Notes: generated from the letters alone by a model not told the origin. A stretch of 64,000 bases of DNA from Lycocorax pyrrhopterus obiensis (GCA_014706295.1 JACSVZ010000007.1:7543199-7607198); one strand, 5' to 3'. Counted from the stretch's first letter, positions 50,606 to 64,000 are shown. A program made the numbers and translations.

Positions 50606-53255
50606 TCATTTGTTATCCTGTCTTGAGGAGGAGATGCTTTGGCTCCTAATTTAAAAAAAAAATCAAAGAAAAATCTATCAATCAATAACTAAAGCTAAGG
50701 CAAATTCAAGTGAGATATGAATTTCATATTTGTGACAGTGAGTGTGACACTCTTACATGTTACAAGTCTATGAACTACTCTGCTGAAATCTAATAATGTT
50801 TTTTTTTGCTTGTTTGGGTTTTGCTTTGTATAAATGGTTTCTTTTACATAGGCTTTTCAGTAGTGATTTGTGCTGAGAAAAACAGTCACTGTCCATCACA
50901 AACACTTTTGTTGAAGCCAATCATATGAATAAAACAATGTTTGAGCAGAATCTGCAGAACCTACTGTAATACAGAAAAAAAAAAACCTCCACAGAACTAA
51001 ACAGATTACCCAGAACTAGCACAGCTCTTTTCCTTGGGGAATTACAGAATGGTCTTGTAGGGCAGAAAATTTCAGCTCCAAATCTATCAAAATAAGTGCT
51101 AGTTTTCTTAAATGCATTCACTACTATGAAGCATGTACCAAGAAGAACTAGAATAAAAATGAAATAATTCAAATAAATGAATAGATTAGATTAAATGCAG
51201 TATGGTCACAATTGTATGATTCAGCAAGGATAGGAACATACATTTAAATCAAGCTAAAAAAGTCATTTGTCAGCAGCAAGCATTAAGATAACTTGAGAAC
51301 CAGAGGAAAAAAACCTGACAGAGTGATTTTTTGCAGGAATGGGTTTCTGTGACTATATCAGAACATTGTTTGATGGGTGCTAGAGAAAGATCAACCCAAA
51401 GGCCCTGAAACTTAAAATATACAGAAAGCAACTATTTGACTTTTAATAAAAGGCCCCGTAAAAATAAAAAGCTTCCTCCAAAAGCAGTGTCACTGCTGAA
51501 GAAGGAATAAGCCCAAGACAGCACAACAAGGCTCAGGCCAGCTCTGCGGGCCTTCCACAGAATCCATGACAGAATTCCTGCTGGGTTCAACAGAGCTTCA
51601 TCTTCCCTTGTTCCTCTGCCTCAAGTCTGCATCACTGGACATCTCTCTGGGCTGCAACTTGAAAACATTTGCATGCTAAAGCAACAGCAAAAGCAGCAGC
51701 CTAATTTGTGCCCAGAATGCCTTTCTATGGTGTATTCCTGCTTAATTCCTGAAGGCACAGTGCTGGCATGAGAGCTCCCAGCTTCTACCCTCTCCGGGAA
51801 AAGTCTCTTTCCCAGTTCTGATTTCGTGACAAAACAAAGAGCTGCAGAATGCCAGGACTAACTCACCCTCACTGGAAAGGCTGGGAGAAGTTTGGAGATA
51901 CATAAATACACTAAACTATAGGTTTATTTCCATTACAGTGAATTGTGAGAGGCTGTACCTATAATCCTTACAGTTTCTTTCCAGGACCACGTGAAACAAC
52001 GCTTTCTGCAGCTATGCAGTTTGTATTGCTGCAAAAACAAATGGACTAGAGAAGCAAGCAATATGACATGAAATGCTACAAAACATACATTTTTCTTTGC
52101 AAAGGGTGAGAGAAAAGCACAACCCTGTAGCATCTCCTATTTTCATCAATATTTTTCCCAGTGTCCATAAAATCCTAGCAAGCAACAAACAAATGCAACC
52201 AAGAATCTGTAAATACAATTGTCTCTGCAGCTTTTCATCATCTTTGGGTAAGCAGGTCAGAAGGAACTATCATTGCTGGAGAGGAAGACTTCTACCTACA
52301 GGGAGGCTGTCACCCTGCACAGCTATGGCACAGTATGATTCTGCTCTCTTTATTCTGCTCTAATGCTGCAGATAAAGCTGATACAGCTTCTGGGAATAAA
52401 AATACATTCAAACCACATCTCAAATTTGATGTTAAATCAAAAATTTATTCCAGAATAGAAATCATATTTTCACTAACTCTGTAGAGGACAATTCTACAAG
52501 AGTTACAGAAAGAGTTACTGCTCTAGTTCTTTGTTTAAAATAAAAAAATGCTTAAAAAATTCCTCTCTTCTCTGAGTGTCACAGAGATCTCTAGAGACAC
52601 CTTGGCTTCACACTGCCCCTTCTCTTAAAACACTATTCAACAGCAGACTCTTCTGTACACTCACACCTCGAACACGAGTCCCAGCACGGCAGCAGGTTAC
52701 ATGCAGGACACCACCACACCACTCCACAAGGACATCAACACAGTTCCACAGACAGAACCAAGCAGAATTTCTCTATTTCATGCATGTAACTCCAATAGCA
52801 TTAATTACAACAAACTGACAAGTAACCTACCTACTACAGACAAGCAATTACAGCCATGCTACGTGTTGCAAAAGAGGAATGCAGGCTAATTAATAGCCCT
52901 TGCTATATAAAGAAGTCTAAAAAAGGGTTGTGATCACCAAAAGACTTGGCCTTTTCAAAGAAAAGCACGCGGTGGGGCTGAGGGAATAGAGTACGACTTG
53001 TGACCCAGCCTGGCTGGGGATTCTCACAGCTATCTCTTCCCATCACACCAAAAAAGATTTTAGGATTATTATTGCTTTTTGCAGCAAATACATTTGGAAG
53101 CACAGCCTACCTCCAGCTCCCAGTAACTGAGGGTGGGCAGTAGGCAGCATAAGGTGGAGGTGAGATTCCATGGGGGCTTTGGGGAAGATGCAGGAATGCT
53201 GCTTCCTTACCTGGCACCCTCAAAGTGACCCCCAAGCAAGGTGAAACTCTTAAAG
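50606..53255. other. Intergenic or intronic DNA, no gene recognised
   Basis: Short frames only. Slightly GC-richer between about 51480 and 51850, with nothing recognisable in it. Confidence 0.5.
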
Positions 53256-53345
53256 CAGAATCACAGAATATCCTGAGTTGGAAGGGACCCACAGGGATCA
53301 TCGGGTCCAACTCTTGTGAGAATGGCCCAATCAAAGAGTCTGAAA
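53256..53345 (-). mobile_element. CR1 LINE 3' end, minus strand
   Basis: On the plus strand it reads 'gaatcacagaatatcctga', 'gttggaagggacccacaggg' and 'atcatcgggtccaactc', the reverse complement of the CR1 3' terminus. Only about 90 bp are kept. Confidence 0.88.
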
Positions 53346-55191
53346 GCCCAAACCTGAAGTTCCCATTCAGCCCTATGCAGACATCAGCTTAGAGACAAAA
53401 ACATTTTAAATGGGATGCGTTTTTTTCTTATACTATCAATCTGAGATTTTTCTGAGCCTTTCAGTTCAGCAAAATGTTTTGATACTTGGACTTTTTTGTT
53501 AGTTCAGGCTGAAAGCAATGTTGAAATAGCATTTCCCTCAGGAAAGATTCTACTCTTCAGTCCTTTCTAGATATTGTTTTAATCATGACTCTTTAAATAG
53601 AGTGAAATGGCCTAGCTAAGCATCAAACTGGGAATTGTTAAAGAAAGTATGCTCTAACTGTTTCTCCATTTCTGAAAAATCCATTTACAGGGTTGCAAAG
53701 GTATTTACTTTTATATGCAGGCAGTGTTTCTGCTCCCACAGCAATTTTGCTCTCTATGTGAACTAGCACCTTAGGAAAGACAAAATGGAAATACCTATTT
53801 TCTGCCCTTAGAATTAGTTTTTAAATTCTGAAATGTTCTCGGTCTTCCATTTATAAACAAAGAATGGTACCAAGTTCTTCAAGACCTACTTTCATTTTAC
53901 TGGGAGTATCTTGTGTTTCTGTCAACTTTAGCTTTACTACAAAAAGCTCCCTGAAATGTCTTTCATAATCAAATGTTTTATAGTTTAGATTAAAAAAATA
54001 TTTAGCCACCTACTCCTTGTGATATCAACACTAAGTTATAAACTACACAGACACTTGGAGTCAAAGCACTTCAACAACGCTGGGCCCAGTTCAGCAAAAC
54101 ACTGAATTATGTATTTTTGGCTCACTGAGGTCAATGGGAATCAAACACACGCCAGACCTATCGGTCTGGATACACTTAACCATGCACAGCACACAGCTAA
54201 GTACATTTTGCTGTAAGCTGCCCTGGCTCGTTTGCCATGCCCATCCAAAACAGACATTCTCAGGAAAGGAAATTTAGTCCTTGTATCTCCATAATTTATA
54301 GAGTTTGAGTACTTGCACTTCCAGATCCATTATGTGACTAGACATAATAAAAATGGTTTCTTAATATATCTATGAATGTAATATCTGTGAAGAAATGCCA
54401 TTTACCATGGAAGAAAAGAATTGCTAAAAACTTTCCGCTGTCCCAGTTATTCCAGATCAAAGCCATCCAATGAAAACCTGTTAAAAGAGAACCAGATAAA
54501 GCACAAACCTGTTAGGCAAATCAAAGCAGCCAGTGGGAAAATGATAAAATACTGAAATAACTATTTAAAAATTGCATCCCTAAAACTCTCAGCTAGATGA
54601 ATACATATTTTAATACTGCTTGACAAAGTGTGGTGTCCCTCATTTTTCTTCTACTACATACTATGAATAAGGAAATTATTTTCAGGAATAAATCTGTTCA
54701 CCAGTGTGTTCATTTTTCATTGGCATATTGATCTCAACTCTCTATCCTTTGGGTATGAAGAAAGTTTTTTTATTGACAGAACTTTGGAGCTGGAACCTGA
54801 TGCTTTATTTACCCCATGTCACAGAAACCATTTCCTGATAATTCTTGTATACTGGCCCCTAATCTTGATCCCAAAAAGGAATGTACTGGTGATGGACCCT
54901 CTTTGCCATCCTATCAGGTTTTGTTCAGTAACTTTTAAAGCTTTGGAAACTTCTGCATGTTCTCTGAGGTACAGGAAGGTTAAAAATTACCTTTTTCCAG
55001 AGTCTAATCAGAAATATTCTTTTAGAAAGTGCATGTGACCATTAAATCATTAATTAAATGTCATAAAATAACTGCGATGATTTTATAACTATATTTAAAT
55101 ATTACTAATAAATAATTATCTGCTGATTTCAATAATGTTTAATAATTTGATCATTTAAATTTTATGAATATCCTTACATTCCCATAAAATA
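53346..55191. other. Intergenic or intronic DNA, no gene recognised
   Basis: AT-rich, with a strongly AT-biased stretch at about 55040-55190. A 110-codon plus-strand frame at 54706-55038 has no domain or codon signature that I can support. Confidence 0.5.
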
Positions 55192-56230
55192 TGTTGGGTT
55201 CTTTTTCTCAGAGGCAATTCTTTCCAACGAAAAGTGAAGAACGGTGTTTATTTCGAGCAGTGTTATGATCCAGCACAATGCCAAACAGATAAGTTCCATC
55301 ACACCCTGGGTCCCTGTACATTACCCCTGCTTTCCACCCGCTGTTTTCCTGTGAGTATGGATGATGTATTCCAGGAGATGTGTGCACAAGGTGCCTCATT
55401 GCCTCTTATGGTTCTCCATAGTGCCAGTAATCAGGTACACAGACGAATTAGATCTTCCGTATTCACATGAAAAATTAAAAGGAGGCAACTTAATAGGGTG
55501 TTCCAAGCCACCCCACAAGGGTGAGATTAACACCTTTCTTGTTAATGGATCCCTTGGGGTGGATTGGTGTGAAACAACACTGAATGATCAGTGTTTGTAA
55601 ATACAAATCTGTAAGGTTTATTTTAGAGCAATTTGGTGGCAATGGAAAGCAGGCATGTAGCCATTTTGGTTATCATTATCTTTAGTAGGATGACAATATG
55701 AAAGCATAAAAAATAACACTTAGGAAAACATGTAAGGAAAAGAAAGAGAAGGAAGGGTAAGAGTAAAAAGATCTCACCACCCAAAGGCCTCACAACAAGA
55801 TTTGGTTGTTGCAATTTCAGTGTCTGTTGGCTGAAGTGATGGTTGCAGACTGGATCCGTCAGGTGATGAGGAAAATCCATGGAACACAGAATCCATTGGG
55901 TTTACAGTCACTCAGGTTCAGGTGGGAATGCCCAGGTACCTCTCCTGGGGTGGGGAGTTTCACACTGGATGGCACAATGTTGTGGCTCACGGGACACTTA
56001 GGGAGTCCCTGACACCTTGTAAGATGATGGCCCATTATGTCTCATCAGCAGAGATTAACAATTTCAGGATTTGTGTGAATGCCCCTGACACTGCCCTGGC
56101 AGAGGAGTTTTCACAGCTGAGCTAATTTGGGTGAGGACACAGAGACAGTTCCCACCACGGAGTTTGCCTCTTTCCTGACCTGGCTCCACACCCGGCTTGT
56201 AGCCAGCCTGAGGTGGGCTGTGGTTTACTA
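55192..56230 (-). mobile_element. Probable ERV-derived segment (LTR and adjoining sequence)
   Basis: On the minus strand, AATAAA signals occur at 55622-55617 and 55252-55247. The second is followed about 55 nt later by a possible LTR terminus (AACCCAACA, complement of 55192-55200), a spacing that fits a U5. Blocks such as 'attgctctaaaataaacc', 'gaaataaacaccgttctt' and 'gagaggtacctgggcattcc' recall dispersed songbird ERV sequence. No gag, pol or env frame survives; the open frames here are short and unrelated to coding. The ends are approximate, and it may be two nested or adjacent elements. Confidence 0.42.
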
Positions 56231-58246
56231 AGACAGACTGAATGAACACACAGGGGTTCTGACCACCTGCACATACTCACATACGTGCATATTTTCAGGT
56301 AGAAACTCCTTGTGTCCTCTGTTCTCCTCAAACATGAGCCATGCAGCAGGAGACAGGCTCTTGTACTCCCCAAACAGAACAGAGAAAACTACTAGTTCTC
56401 TTGATTCGCTACTTAATCTCATCTTCCAAACACAAAATCACATTCAGCTTCATTCATTTTACTCATTAATTTCATTTAGAATTGCAGGTATTCTCACATG
56501 ACTCTTAGGAAAACCAAGCCTAAAGACAATGTGCAATGCATACATTAATAATCCAATGCACACAAGTAATGCATCCGGGTACTTCACAAAAAAAACCAGA
56601 GGAAAGATCACTCACACATTTGCTTACTTGCAAGTCACCTACAATTTTCTGTGAAGCTTTTTTTATTATTATTACTGATTCTTAAGTTCTTTTTATCACC
56701 ATAATCAACTGCCTTTTCCAGGAAAACTTTATCGTTCTGTGTCTGCTGGCTCTTGATGGAAAAACATTTCACTTCTGTGGGATGGAGAAGTGTTTGCTTT
56801 CAGGTCAAAAAAACAGTTCTACTTCTTAAACATCACCTCTTCCGCCTCCTTCAATCACTTACAGTAACTTTCCTTGCAGTGGGACAACCCCATCAGGCAC
56901 TTTTACTATCATAAACCCATACTATGCTTGGCATAAATACTGCCAACCACAGACTTACTTTACTAAAAACTTATTAGCTATGTCATGTTAGCCAATCTGC
57001 AAAAAATATTTATCCACCTACAGGGATAGAAGGAATGACATGATTCTGTTGTGCCAGAAAAGTGGTGATTTCCCTGACAGGCCTGGATGGCTTTCATGCA
57101 TTCAGCAACACTGATGGATGGAAAGCAGAGCTTCTGTGCTCTGCTTTGGCTGTAACTTGTCAGTCTATCACATTAAAAATACCCAGGACTTTAGTCAGCA
57201 AACATAAGTACCTTATCCTCCTGCCTTGGATGTTAAAGCCATATTCCACTGAACTTCATCTGGGAAAAGGCTGGACAGAAGGTTGAGTAAGCACAAAATT
57301 AATCAAAAACTCTTCTGAGCCTCTGTGTGCTGCATTTCTTCCTCTACCATTAGTAAATCCCTATTGTCTGTGTGAGCCATGGAAGAAAATTGTAATCTAT
57401 AAGACTGACTGAACACTATGGCATTTCCATTCCTTATGTTATATATAAGGACAGTAAAAGAACTGATGAATACAGGAAAATGCAGGGAACATTCTCCTTC
57501 TGGTAGATCCTGGTTATTAGGGAAAGTAAGACATTTTTTAATGATATGGGTACATGTCATACTAGCTATTTTCATATTTTAGCTGTCAAAATGAGTAAAC
57601 CAGATACTTTTGAAGAAGGAATTAGAGGTCCATTTGCTAAGCTGAAGGCACTTAGCACTCCTGTCATATCATATTTTATTAGGAGGACCAGTAAAGGATA
57701 ACAACTGTCAGACACTGTTCCTATTTCAATCCTTAAAAATAGTATAAATTACTTTTCTGTTTCAAAATACTTTGAAGTTCCTAAAATTCTGTCATAGAAA
57801 ATAGCAAAATAGCTTCTAAGAAGCCAAAATTTGTCTTTTCCATTCCTGTTACCACTGAGCCTGAAAGGTAAAAGGTTATGTGTCATGGGAGGCTGACCCC
57901 ATATGTGCTCCCTGTATAAAACACAGCTCCAGTTTGGACTGATTTTCTAAGCAAATGGTGCAGTTAGGGTGATAGGCTGTAAGCACATCTCCCACTGTTT
58001 GAATAATTACTTACAAGACAACATTTCTGTCCCCCACTGTTCTCACCAGTCCTCAGCAAGACATGGGGAAACTTGAGCACTTTCTGACTCCATTCCCTCA
58101 ATTACAAAACCTCAACATTAAAGATTTTGGGGTTCTTTTACCTACTTTGTGAGGCCACTCATTCATCCCACCTAACTGGCCATGATGAGGATGCAGACCA
58201 AGCTAAGACTACCCTTCTGCAAGATTGTCTATAATTCTACAAGCAC

Positions 58247-58262
58247 AAAAAAAAAAAAAAAA
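58247..58262 (+). repeat. Poly(A) tract
   Basis: Sixteen consecutive A residues with no LINE or SINE body recognised upstream. Confidence 0.9.
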
Positions 58263-59639
58263 GGGCAAAAAGCAAGCATGTCTTTAAGTCTCTTCCACTG
58301 CATGTGTACACTTAAGGCTCTCATTGAAACTAAATGTCTCAGTTAAGCCACTCAAATAATAATGCAGCTGCTTCTTTCTATTTCTTGAAAAAAAAATTTA
58401 TAATTTTCATTTGAAGATCTTGTGATTAAAAGCCATGCTCTTCTTCATGGCAGGCAGGGCTGATGTGCAGAACGCTTGGGGGAATGCAGAGGGCTCCTCT
58501 GCACGCTGTTATTCCCAGAGGTAAAGAAATATTTCTGCCCTAGAATGTCCATTCATAGCTCAGCCTCCTCTATGCTTCTACTTGAGTTTCCTCATCTTTC
58601 AGACTTGTAGATATTTCTGAACTCTGCTGGTTTTGACTGAGCCCGTTTTTGATCCTCTCCATAGGCCACAGGGAGCATATTTCATACATCACTCTTGTAA
58701 ATTAATTATGTTAACAGATGAAGGGTGGAATCATATCAAAGGGTGTGCACATATCTCTGAAATCACCTGAGCCTAAAGACTTTTCTTACAAAAATTGGGT
58801 CTCTGCTTCTGAGGAAGCCTGAGGCAAAACCAGCAAGACTGCTGGGGATGCATCCCACTGTCTTCCCTATTCATTAAGGCAGTGAAGAAATAGTGGCAAC
58901 TCTGCAGCATTGGGAGCACCCCAGAGAGTCACTTTTTTATACCCTGCAGCTTCTGGTTCCATAGTCAGTGTTGATGCTGCCATTCTCTGCTTCTCTCCTA
59001 CTGCTCCCTTTTATTCCAGGCCACAGCATTTATTTTAAAATCCTTTCAAACCCTACTCACCTTGTAACACATAATCCTGCCATGGTCATGGAAGAGCTGC
59101 CCTGATCTTTGTATCCATGTGGCCAGGCCAAGGTGACCGGATTAACACAAATCTGTGAGATTGCATCTGGCCAGCCCATTTCTGTGGATCCCAGCATTTG
59201 GTACATGTACCTACTGCTTAAGGGCCACTCCCCAGCATAGCTGCTGAAATTACTTTTTCCAGATACAAGGGCTTCCTTACTAAAATGTTCTGTTTCAAAT
59301 GCACTTTCCTTTTAAGCCAGGTTCCTGTATAACCTTCCTCTGTAACAGCACTATTTCTCTTTCTGCATGCCAGGCAAATAAAGCAGAAAGAGTGAGAAAG
59401 CTGGTGTAACTAATAAAACAAGTAAGAATGGTGTAGCACAATTTATCTTCCTTGGTACGAGAAAGTCTCAGGAGAGAGTTAATTCTTGGGGAGTGGTGAC
59501 CATTTTATTTTTGCTCCTAAGGCCTTTCTCACATTGCTAGAGAATTTTACAAGATGAGAATGAATCTTTAGTTAAACTTTAACTACAGGGCAACAAAATA
59601 CAAGCTGAAGGAAAAGGAGAAACAGCATCACAATACTGC

Positions 59640-59686
59640 CAGGTCTTTTTGCAAAAGACCTGCAGCATCTCATTGCAAATGAGATG
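59640..59686. other. Two adjacent short hairpins with 3-nt loops
   Basis: Hairpin 1 (59640-59662) has arms CAGGTCTTTT and AAAAGACCTG with loop TGC. Hairpin 2 (59666-59686) has arms CATCTCATT and AATGAGATG with loop GCA. They are separated by 3 nt. Both stems are perfect and the two loops are complementary to each other. Confidence 0.9.
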
Positions 59687-60003
59687 TCAATCCTGTAATT
59701 AGCAATTCAGTCAGTATTAATTGTGTGTGTGTTACTTTCCATCAATCACTGTCATTTCCATGTAGTCAGGATGTTTTACAGAACTCAAGTTGTAAACAAT
59801 ATGCAAAAGTTTAACCCACTTTAAATTAATGTTCCTAAGTAGGAAAAGGGATGTTTTAGCTATTTCTTTCTATAAATGGACTTTTAAAATTTTAGTAGGT
59901 CCTAAGTGTGCATTAAAGGCCATTAGTCCACATCCAAAACCATTGTAACCAACATATAGCACGTACTTTCTTTTCAGGAGTAGCACAATACTGAAAAAGC
60001 CAT

Positions 60004-60020
60004 GAGAGAGAGAGAGAGAG
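60004..60020 (+). repeat. (GA)n microsatellite
   Basis: About eight uninterrupted GA dinucleotides. Confidence 0.9.
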
Positions 60021-63000
60021 TCACAGGCACAAGTCATTCCAGCAATTCATATTTTATGAAGCAATGTCTGTTCTTGATTTAAGATGTGTCCAGCAAGACA
60101 TAATCCATGGCTTGCTAGCAAGTGGGGGTCCCATTTTTAAAAAATATTTAATCCCCTGCCTCTCAATTTATCAATTTCAAGCATCAGAACTTGCTTTATT
60201 TTCATCTGATAGATTTCAGAAAGCCATCTGTAGGAAAATTGTATTTGTCATAAGTTATGAGAACATATAAATTATATTTCTCATATAACGACTACTGCAA
60301 CCAGCCTTTCACCTCAGATTTGATAGATTAAGTAGATTGAGCTCCTGGAACACTTTCTCTTTAATAACATTTTTTCATATGCTTTAATTATTCCACTGGC
60401 TCTTCTCACTGGTGATCAACAGCCTTACTGAATTGTGAACATTAGTCTTCCACTGGGAGACCACTGAAAGTGCCAAATAAAACAAAACTTCTATTTAATA
60501 TTCTCGGGATTGCATTAAAACCTTTGCTGCAAATTGCATTCTTTCTCTCACACACCATAACTACTTCTGACTGAAAATTAATTGCTCATCCACTTCTTGT
60601 GAGCTGCTTAGATCCTGTGCTTAATATGGGCAGTCTGTTCCTTAGCTGTGCCGCTCACTGTGAGATCCATAAACTCTGAAGCACAACCACCATCAGAGAA
60701 TTTTTCACAAGTCTAAAAGGACATCATGAAATGAATCACAAACTGTGACTCTGTCTTCAGTCTGTCTCCTCTGGAGAGCTCAGCCCAGAGCACAGACTGG
60801 AACTCATGTGTGAAGCTGCCAAAAATGCAAATGACAAACTGGCTACCAGCTTTCATTTCACTTAAACCCAAAGTTAATCTAAAAAGCATATCCATTGTCC
60901 AGCTTAAGCCTGGTTTGCACAGTTTCCAGGTCAACTACCTGTTTACAAGTCTATCTCTTTAATAACTTGTTACTTTTGTGACAGAAAGTATATATGTATA
61001 AAAGTTGCCAGAAACAGAGGGGCATCTTTTCACATGTGGTATCACTTTTCAATACTTTAAGCCCTTTACTTACCTCCCCAAGACTGGCCCTCACGGGCCA
61101 TCAGGTCAGGAAGTCTTTCTAGAAATATCCACACCTCATTGGTTTCAAAGACAGATGCATCTCCCTGGTCCTCTAAAACCTGAGATTTCACTTTATCATG
61201 TGTGTGTTTTCTCATGAAAGCCCAGCAGATGTGCAAGGACCAGAAGCTGTCATTTTTCCACATAAAATCTAATAGGATGTACAGTATTCATGGACAAATA
61301 TGCTCAGGAAAAGAAAATTAAGATTTGAAAGGGGATGGCCACAGTGAAAGTACCCAGCTCCCACTAGGCCTGGTGACTTTCTCTGTTACCTGCACCTGGA
61401 GCTCGTGTGTTCCACATCAGCACAAGTGATTCCGTGGCATTTCTCCAAAGAGAGTGTTCTTTGCAGAATGAGCCATCTCCTCCATCAGGCACATTGCTCA
61501 TGGATGGAAAAGGACAGGAAAAGTCTTCTACCAAAGTTATATTCACACACATCCTAGGACTATAGACAAAGAAAATAAAAACTTGAATAAGATGACTAAA
61601 AGGTTTACCTTCCTGGCTAGCAGACAGAAACATATCCATTTTACTTATATCTCTGTACCCTGATATGCACATACATTCTACACATTTTACTGTTACCTAT
61701 AAATAACTAATGATTTATCTATAAAACATTCTTACAAGCTTTGAAATCTATTTAAAAATATGGACAACATAATGGAGGAGATGGCTATACTGAAAAATGA
61801 AATTGAAAAAGCTAACAAAGTTTTTACATTTAGGGGAATTATGGACAGCATTCTTAGGAAGAAACAGGATTTATCAGCTCAGTAGTTTACTGTGTGTATT
61901 TTTTCCACTGGAGGTACTACAACAACGAAAGGGCCCTAAGGAAGCCTGAGCCATTGTTTAGGAAGATACTTAACAATGTTTTTGGCTTCCAGCATGATTA
62001 ATCTTATTACTGTCAATGGAACTATTCACATGCTTCAATTAGGCTTCCTGGAGAATGTTTACACAAAGTAAAAGGGGAAAAAAATCACAGCCCTCCAGAG
62101 CATCAATTGTTCACGAAACTCATTAAATTAGTATTTTGTTGTTACAGCTCCTGCAACTGGCTGCCTCAAAGAGCAATACAATACTGCAACCTATCAGCAC
62201 TCCTTTTATTTTTTGCCAAATCTTTTGATCCATTCTGACTGGATTCCTCCCACACACCTTATTTCTCACCTTGGCTTCTTTCACTTACAGGATGGATCTC
62301 CACAGAGAGCTTGCCTTTTCATGATTCAGATGCAGCAGGAGACATTTTACAGTGACATAGGGCAGCCTGTTCAGAAAAGACAGTATTTATTAACTGCTTA
62401 GCATACAGCACCTTGAGGACCCTAGGTCAGAATGGACAAGCACAGATTACAGTAATTTTTGCTTTCCTGAAGAACAGTTTGTGATTTTTTCTCCTGGTAT
62501 GCTTGTCACTCAACTCAGTGTTGCTTTCCAGGCTCTTAGAGACTTTTCTCATGTTCTTCATCCCTTATGAGCAAATATCCCATCCTGGTGTGGCTGTTAC
62601 ACCTTCATGGTAACACTACTCACTCTAAGATGGTTCTTGGAAGTTCATTTGGCTTTTCTGGCCAACAGCTCGAGAGAGAATTTACTCCCTTTGGTCGTAT
62701 TGAGAAACAATGCAAAAATAAATGAGTAACAGAACCAGGAACATTTTCCATACAGGCATGAACTCTTTCCTCCACAGCTGTCAATTCCCCTTGCAGTAAC
62801 TTCAATTTCTTTGAAAATACTATAGTGAAATTCTGTTCTGAAATTCTGGGCGCTTTAAAGGAGTCAAGACTTTACACAGATTTGTTCCCTTCATTCCCAC
62901 ATTCTGACACATGTTACTAAGTGAAAAGTCTGGTGCACACCTGGTTTTTGCTCTGGTTTGCCAGGATCCAAGAGCAGATATTATTAATCCAGTCTTGCAC

Positions 63001-63575
63001 ATACAGTTGAGCAATGTTCCACACTGCTTTGCAACATTGCTGCTTCAACAACCTTGTCTGCATCAGCTGATGTTGACATGGGAGCCATCAAAAAAACTCT
63101 TTTAAACAGAAGTTTGTGATTAGCTTTTGTATCCAGTTGCACACACAAACACAGTAACAGATGTAAGACTACTAAAGAGTGGAAGAGAAAGAATTTTCCA
63201 TGTCATTATCTCTCTGAGATGGGAAGTACAAAACAACACCTATTCTATTCCATGTCTGGCACAATGGGCTTCTGTCTTTGGGCCAGATGTGATCTGCTTT
63301 CTAAAGGAAAGTAGAAATCTAATTAGAACATACTGTGGAGAGACTGACCTTACACTCATCTGAGTTTTCATTAAAGTAGCTATCTAAAGCACTTGATACG
63401 TTGTAGGCTGCAGCTGTCAGCTTCAAGAGCTACGTCTGAAAGTCCTAAATAAGAAATAATTGCCAGGTAATGATTGCAGCACAACGTTAGTGCACCTTGC
63501 TGTTCCATTACAAGAATAACCTTTTAATTACCAGGAGTTAAAAGAGGTCTTTTCTATGGGCACTGGGGCAAATTC

Positions 63576-63604
63576 TAGGAATTGTGAAGTTCCTACAATT
63601 CCTA
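63576..63604. other. Perfect 10-bp inverted repeat, 9-nt loop
   Basis: The arms are TAGGAATTGT (63576-63585) and ACAATTCCTA (63595-63604). The TTCCTACAA motif is also directly repeated at the right arm, so slippage could have produced it. Confidence 0.8.
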
Positions 63605-63758
63605 CAAGTGCATCAATTCCAAAGGATCTTTCCAGCACTTATCACCACTCAGGGTTTCACTCACTCAGAGTAATTAGATTTTTTTAAACCACTACTTTCT
63701 TCTGAAGTTTCAGACATCCAGCCAGACCTTCAGTAGGACACCTGATAAGGTCATCTGC

Positions 63759-63775
63759 TTTTTTTTTTTTTTTTT
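63759..63775 (+). repeat. Poly(T) tract
   Basis: Seventeen consecutive T residues. Confidence 0.9.
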
Positions 63776-64000
63776 AAGGAAGGTGAATTTGCTCTTTAAA
63801 GTGTTTACTTCAAAGAATTTGCAGGTCTTTATTTACAAATGTGCTATATTTAAAGACATCAATATATCTCATCTGCTGGTTTTGCCCTTCAGTATGCAAA
63901 ATTACTCAAGAGGATGTCACAAAAAGAACTGAGCACAGAGCATTTGCCAGCTCATCTCCTCTTCCAATTAAATTCATAGCTTTAAGAATGCAGACCTTTC

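Larger units (their letters stand above)
56231..64000. other. Intergenic or intronic DNA, no gene recognised
   Basis: Short unsupported frames only. Simple sequence: A16 at 58247-58262, (GA)8 at 60004-60020 and T17 at 63759-63775. Small inverted repeats at 59640-59686 and 63576-63604 are listed separately. Confidence 0.5.

Overview
The window reads as bird nuclear DNA, most likely from a songbird (passerine). It is AT-rich and gene-poor. It carries chicken-repeat-1 (CR1) LINE tails in both orientations, including one with the typical avian 3' end of ATTCTATG-type octamers. At 17354-18403 it has a solo LTR that matches, from memory, an abundant passerine endogenous-retrovirus family. No bacterial operons, CRISPR arrays, tRNA or rRNA genes were found. 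Almost all open frames are short, lack protein-family signatures and look like chance frames in intergenic or intronic DNA.

Layout. 1-9.1 kb: no recognised gene. 9.1-9.45 kb: CR1 tail, plus strand. 9.45-17.35 kb: unannotated, with a small four-copy repeat at 14525-14590. 17.35-18.40 kb: solo LTR, minus strand, with about six internal modules of about 50 bp. 20.0-22.2 kb is the one compositionally distinct and potentially genic block. It holds a 165-codon minus-strand frame (20608-21105) for a two- or three-pass membrane-type protein with an acidic coiled coil, a good acceptor splice site and Kozak context upstream, and a donor-like site just after its stop. Immediately downstream (20015-20531) lies a 23-monomer minisatellite whose distal half is a clean four-monomer, 92-bp higher-order repeat. 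24.57-24.80 kb: degraded avian LTR-like repeat. 30.3 kb: strong G-quadruplex-type tract. 46.6 kb and 50.4 kb: old CR1 fragments, plus strand. 53.26 kb: CR1 tail, minus strand. 55.2-56.2 kb: probable ERV-derived segment, minus strand, with two AATAAA signals. The rest is featureless at this resolution.

The best candidate for something undescribed is the 20.0-22.2 kb block: a lineage-looking orphan membrane protein, resembling in architecture only the N-terminus of the bird-expanded ITPRIPL1-like family, whose predicted 3' flank or 3' UTR is made of a young higher-order minisatellite. A tandem pair of near-perfect short hairpins at 59640-59686 is the most unexpected small structure. Family names for repeats are from memory and could not be checked against a library.
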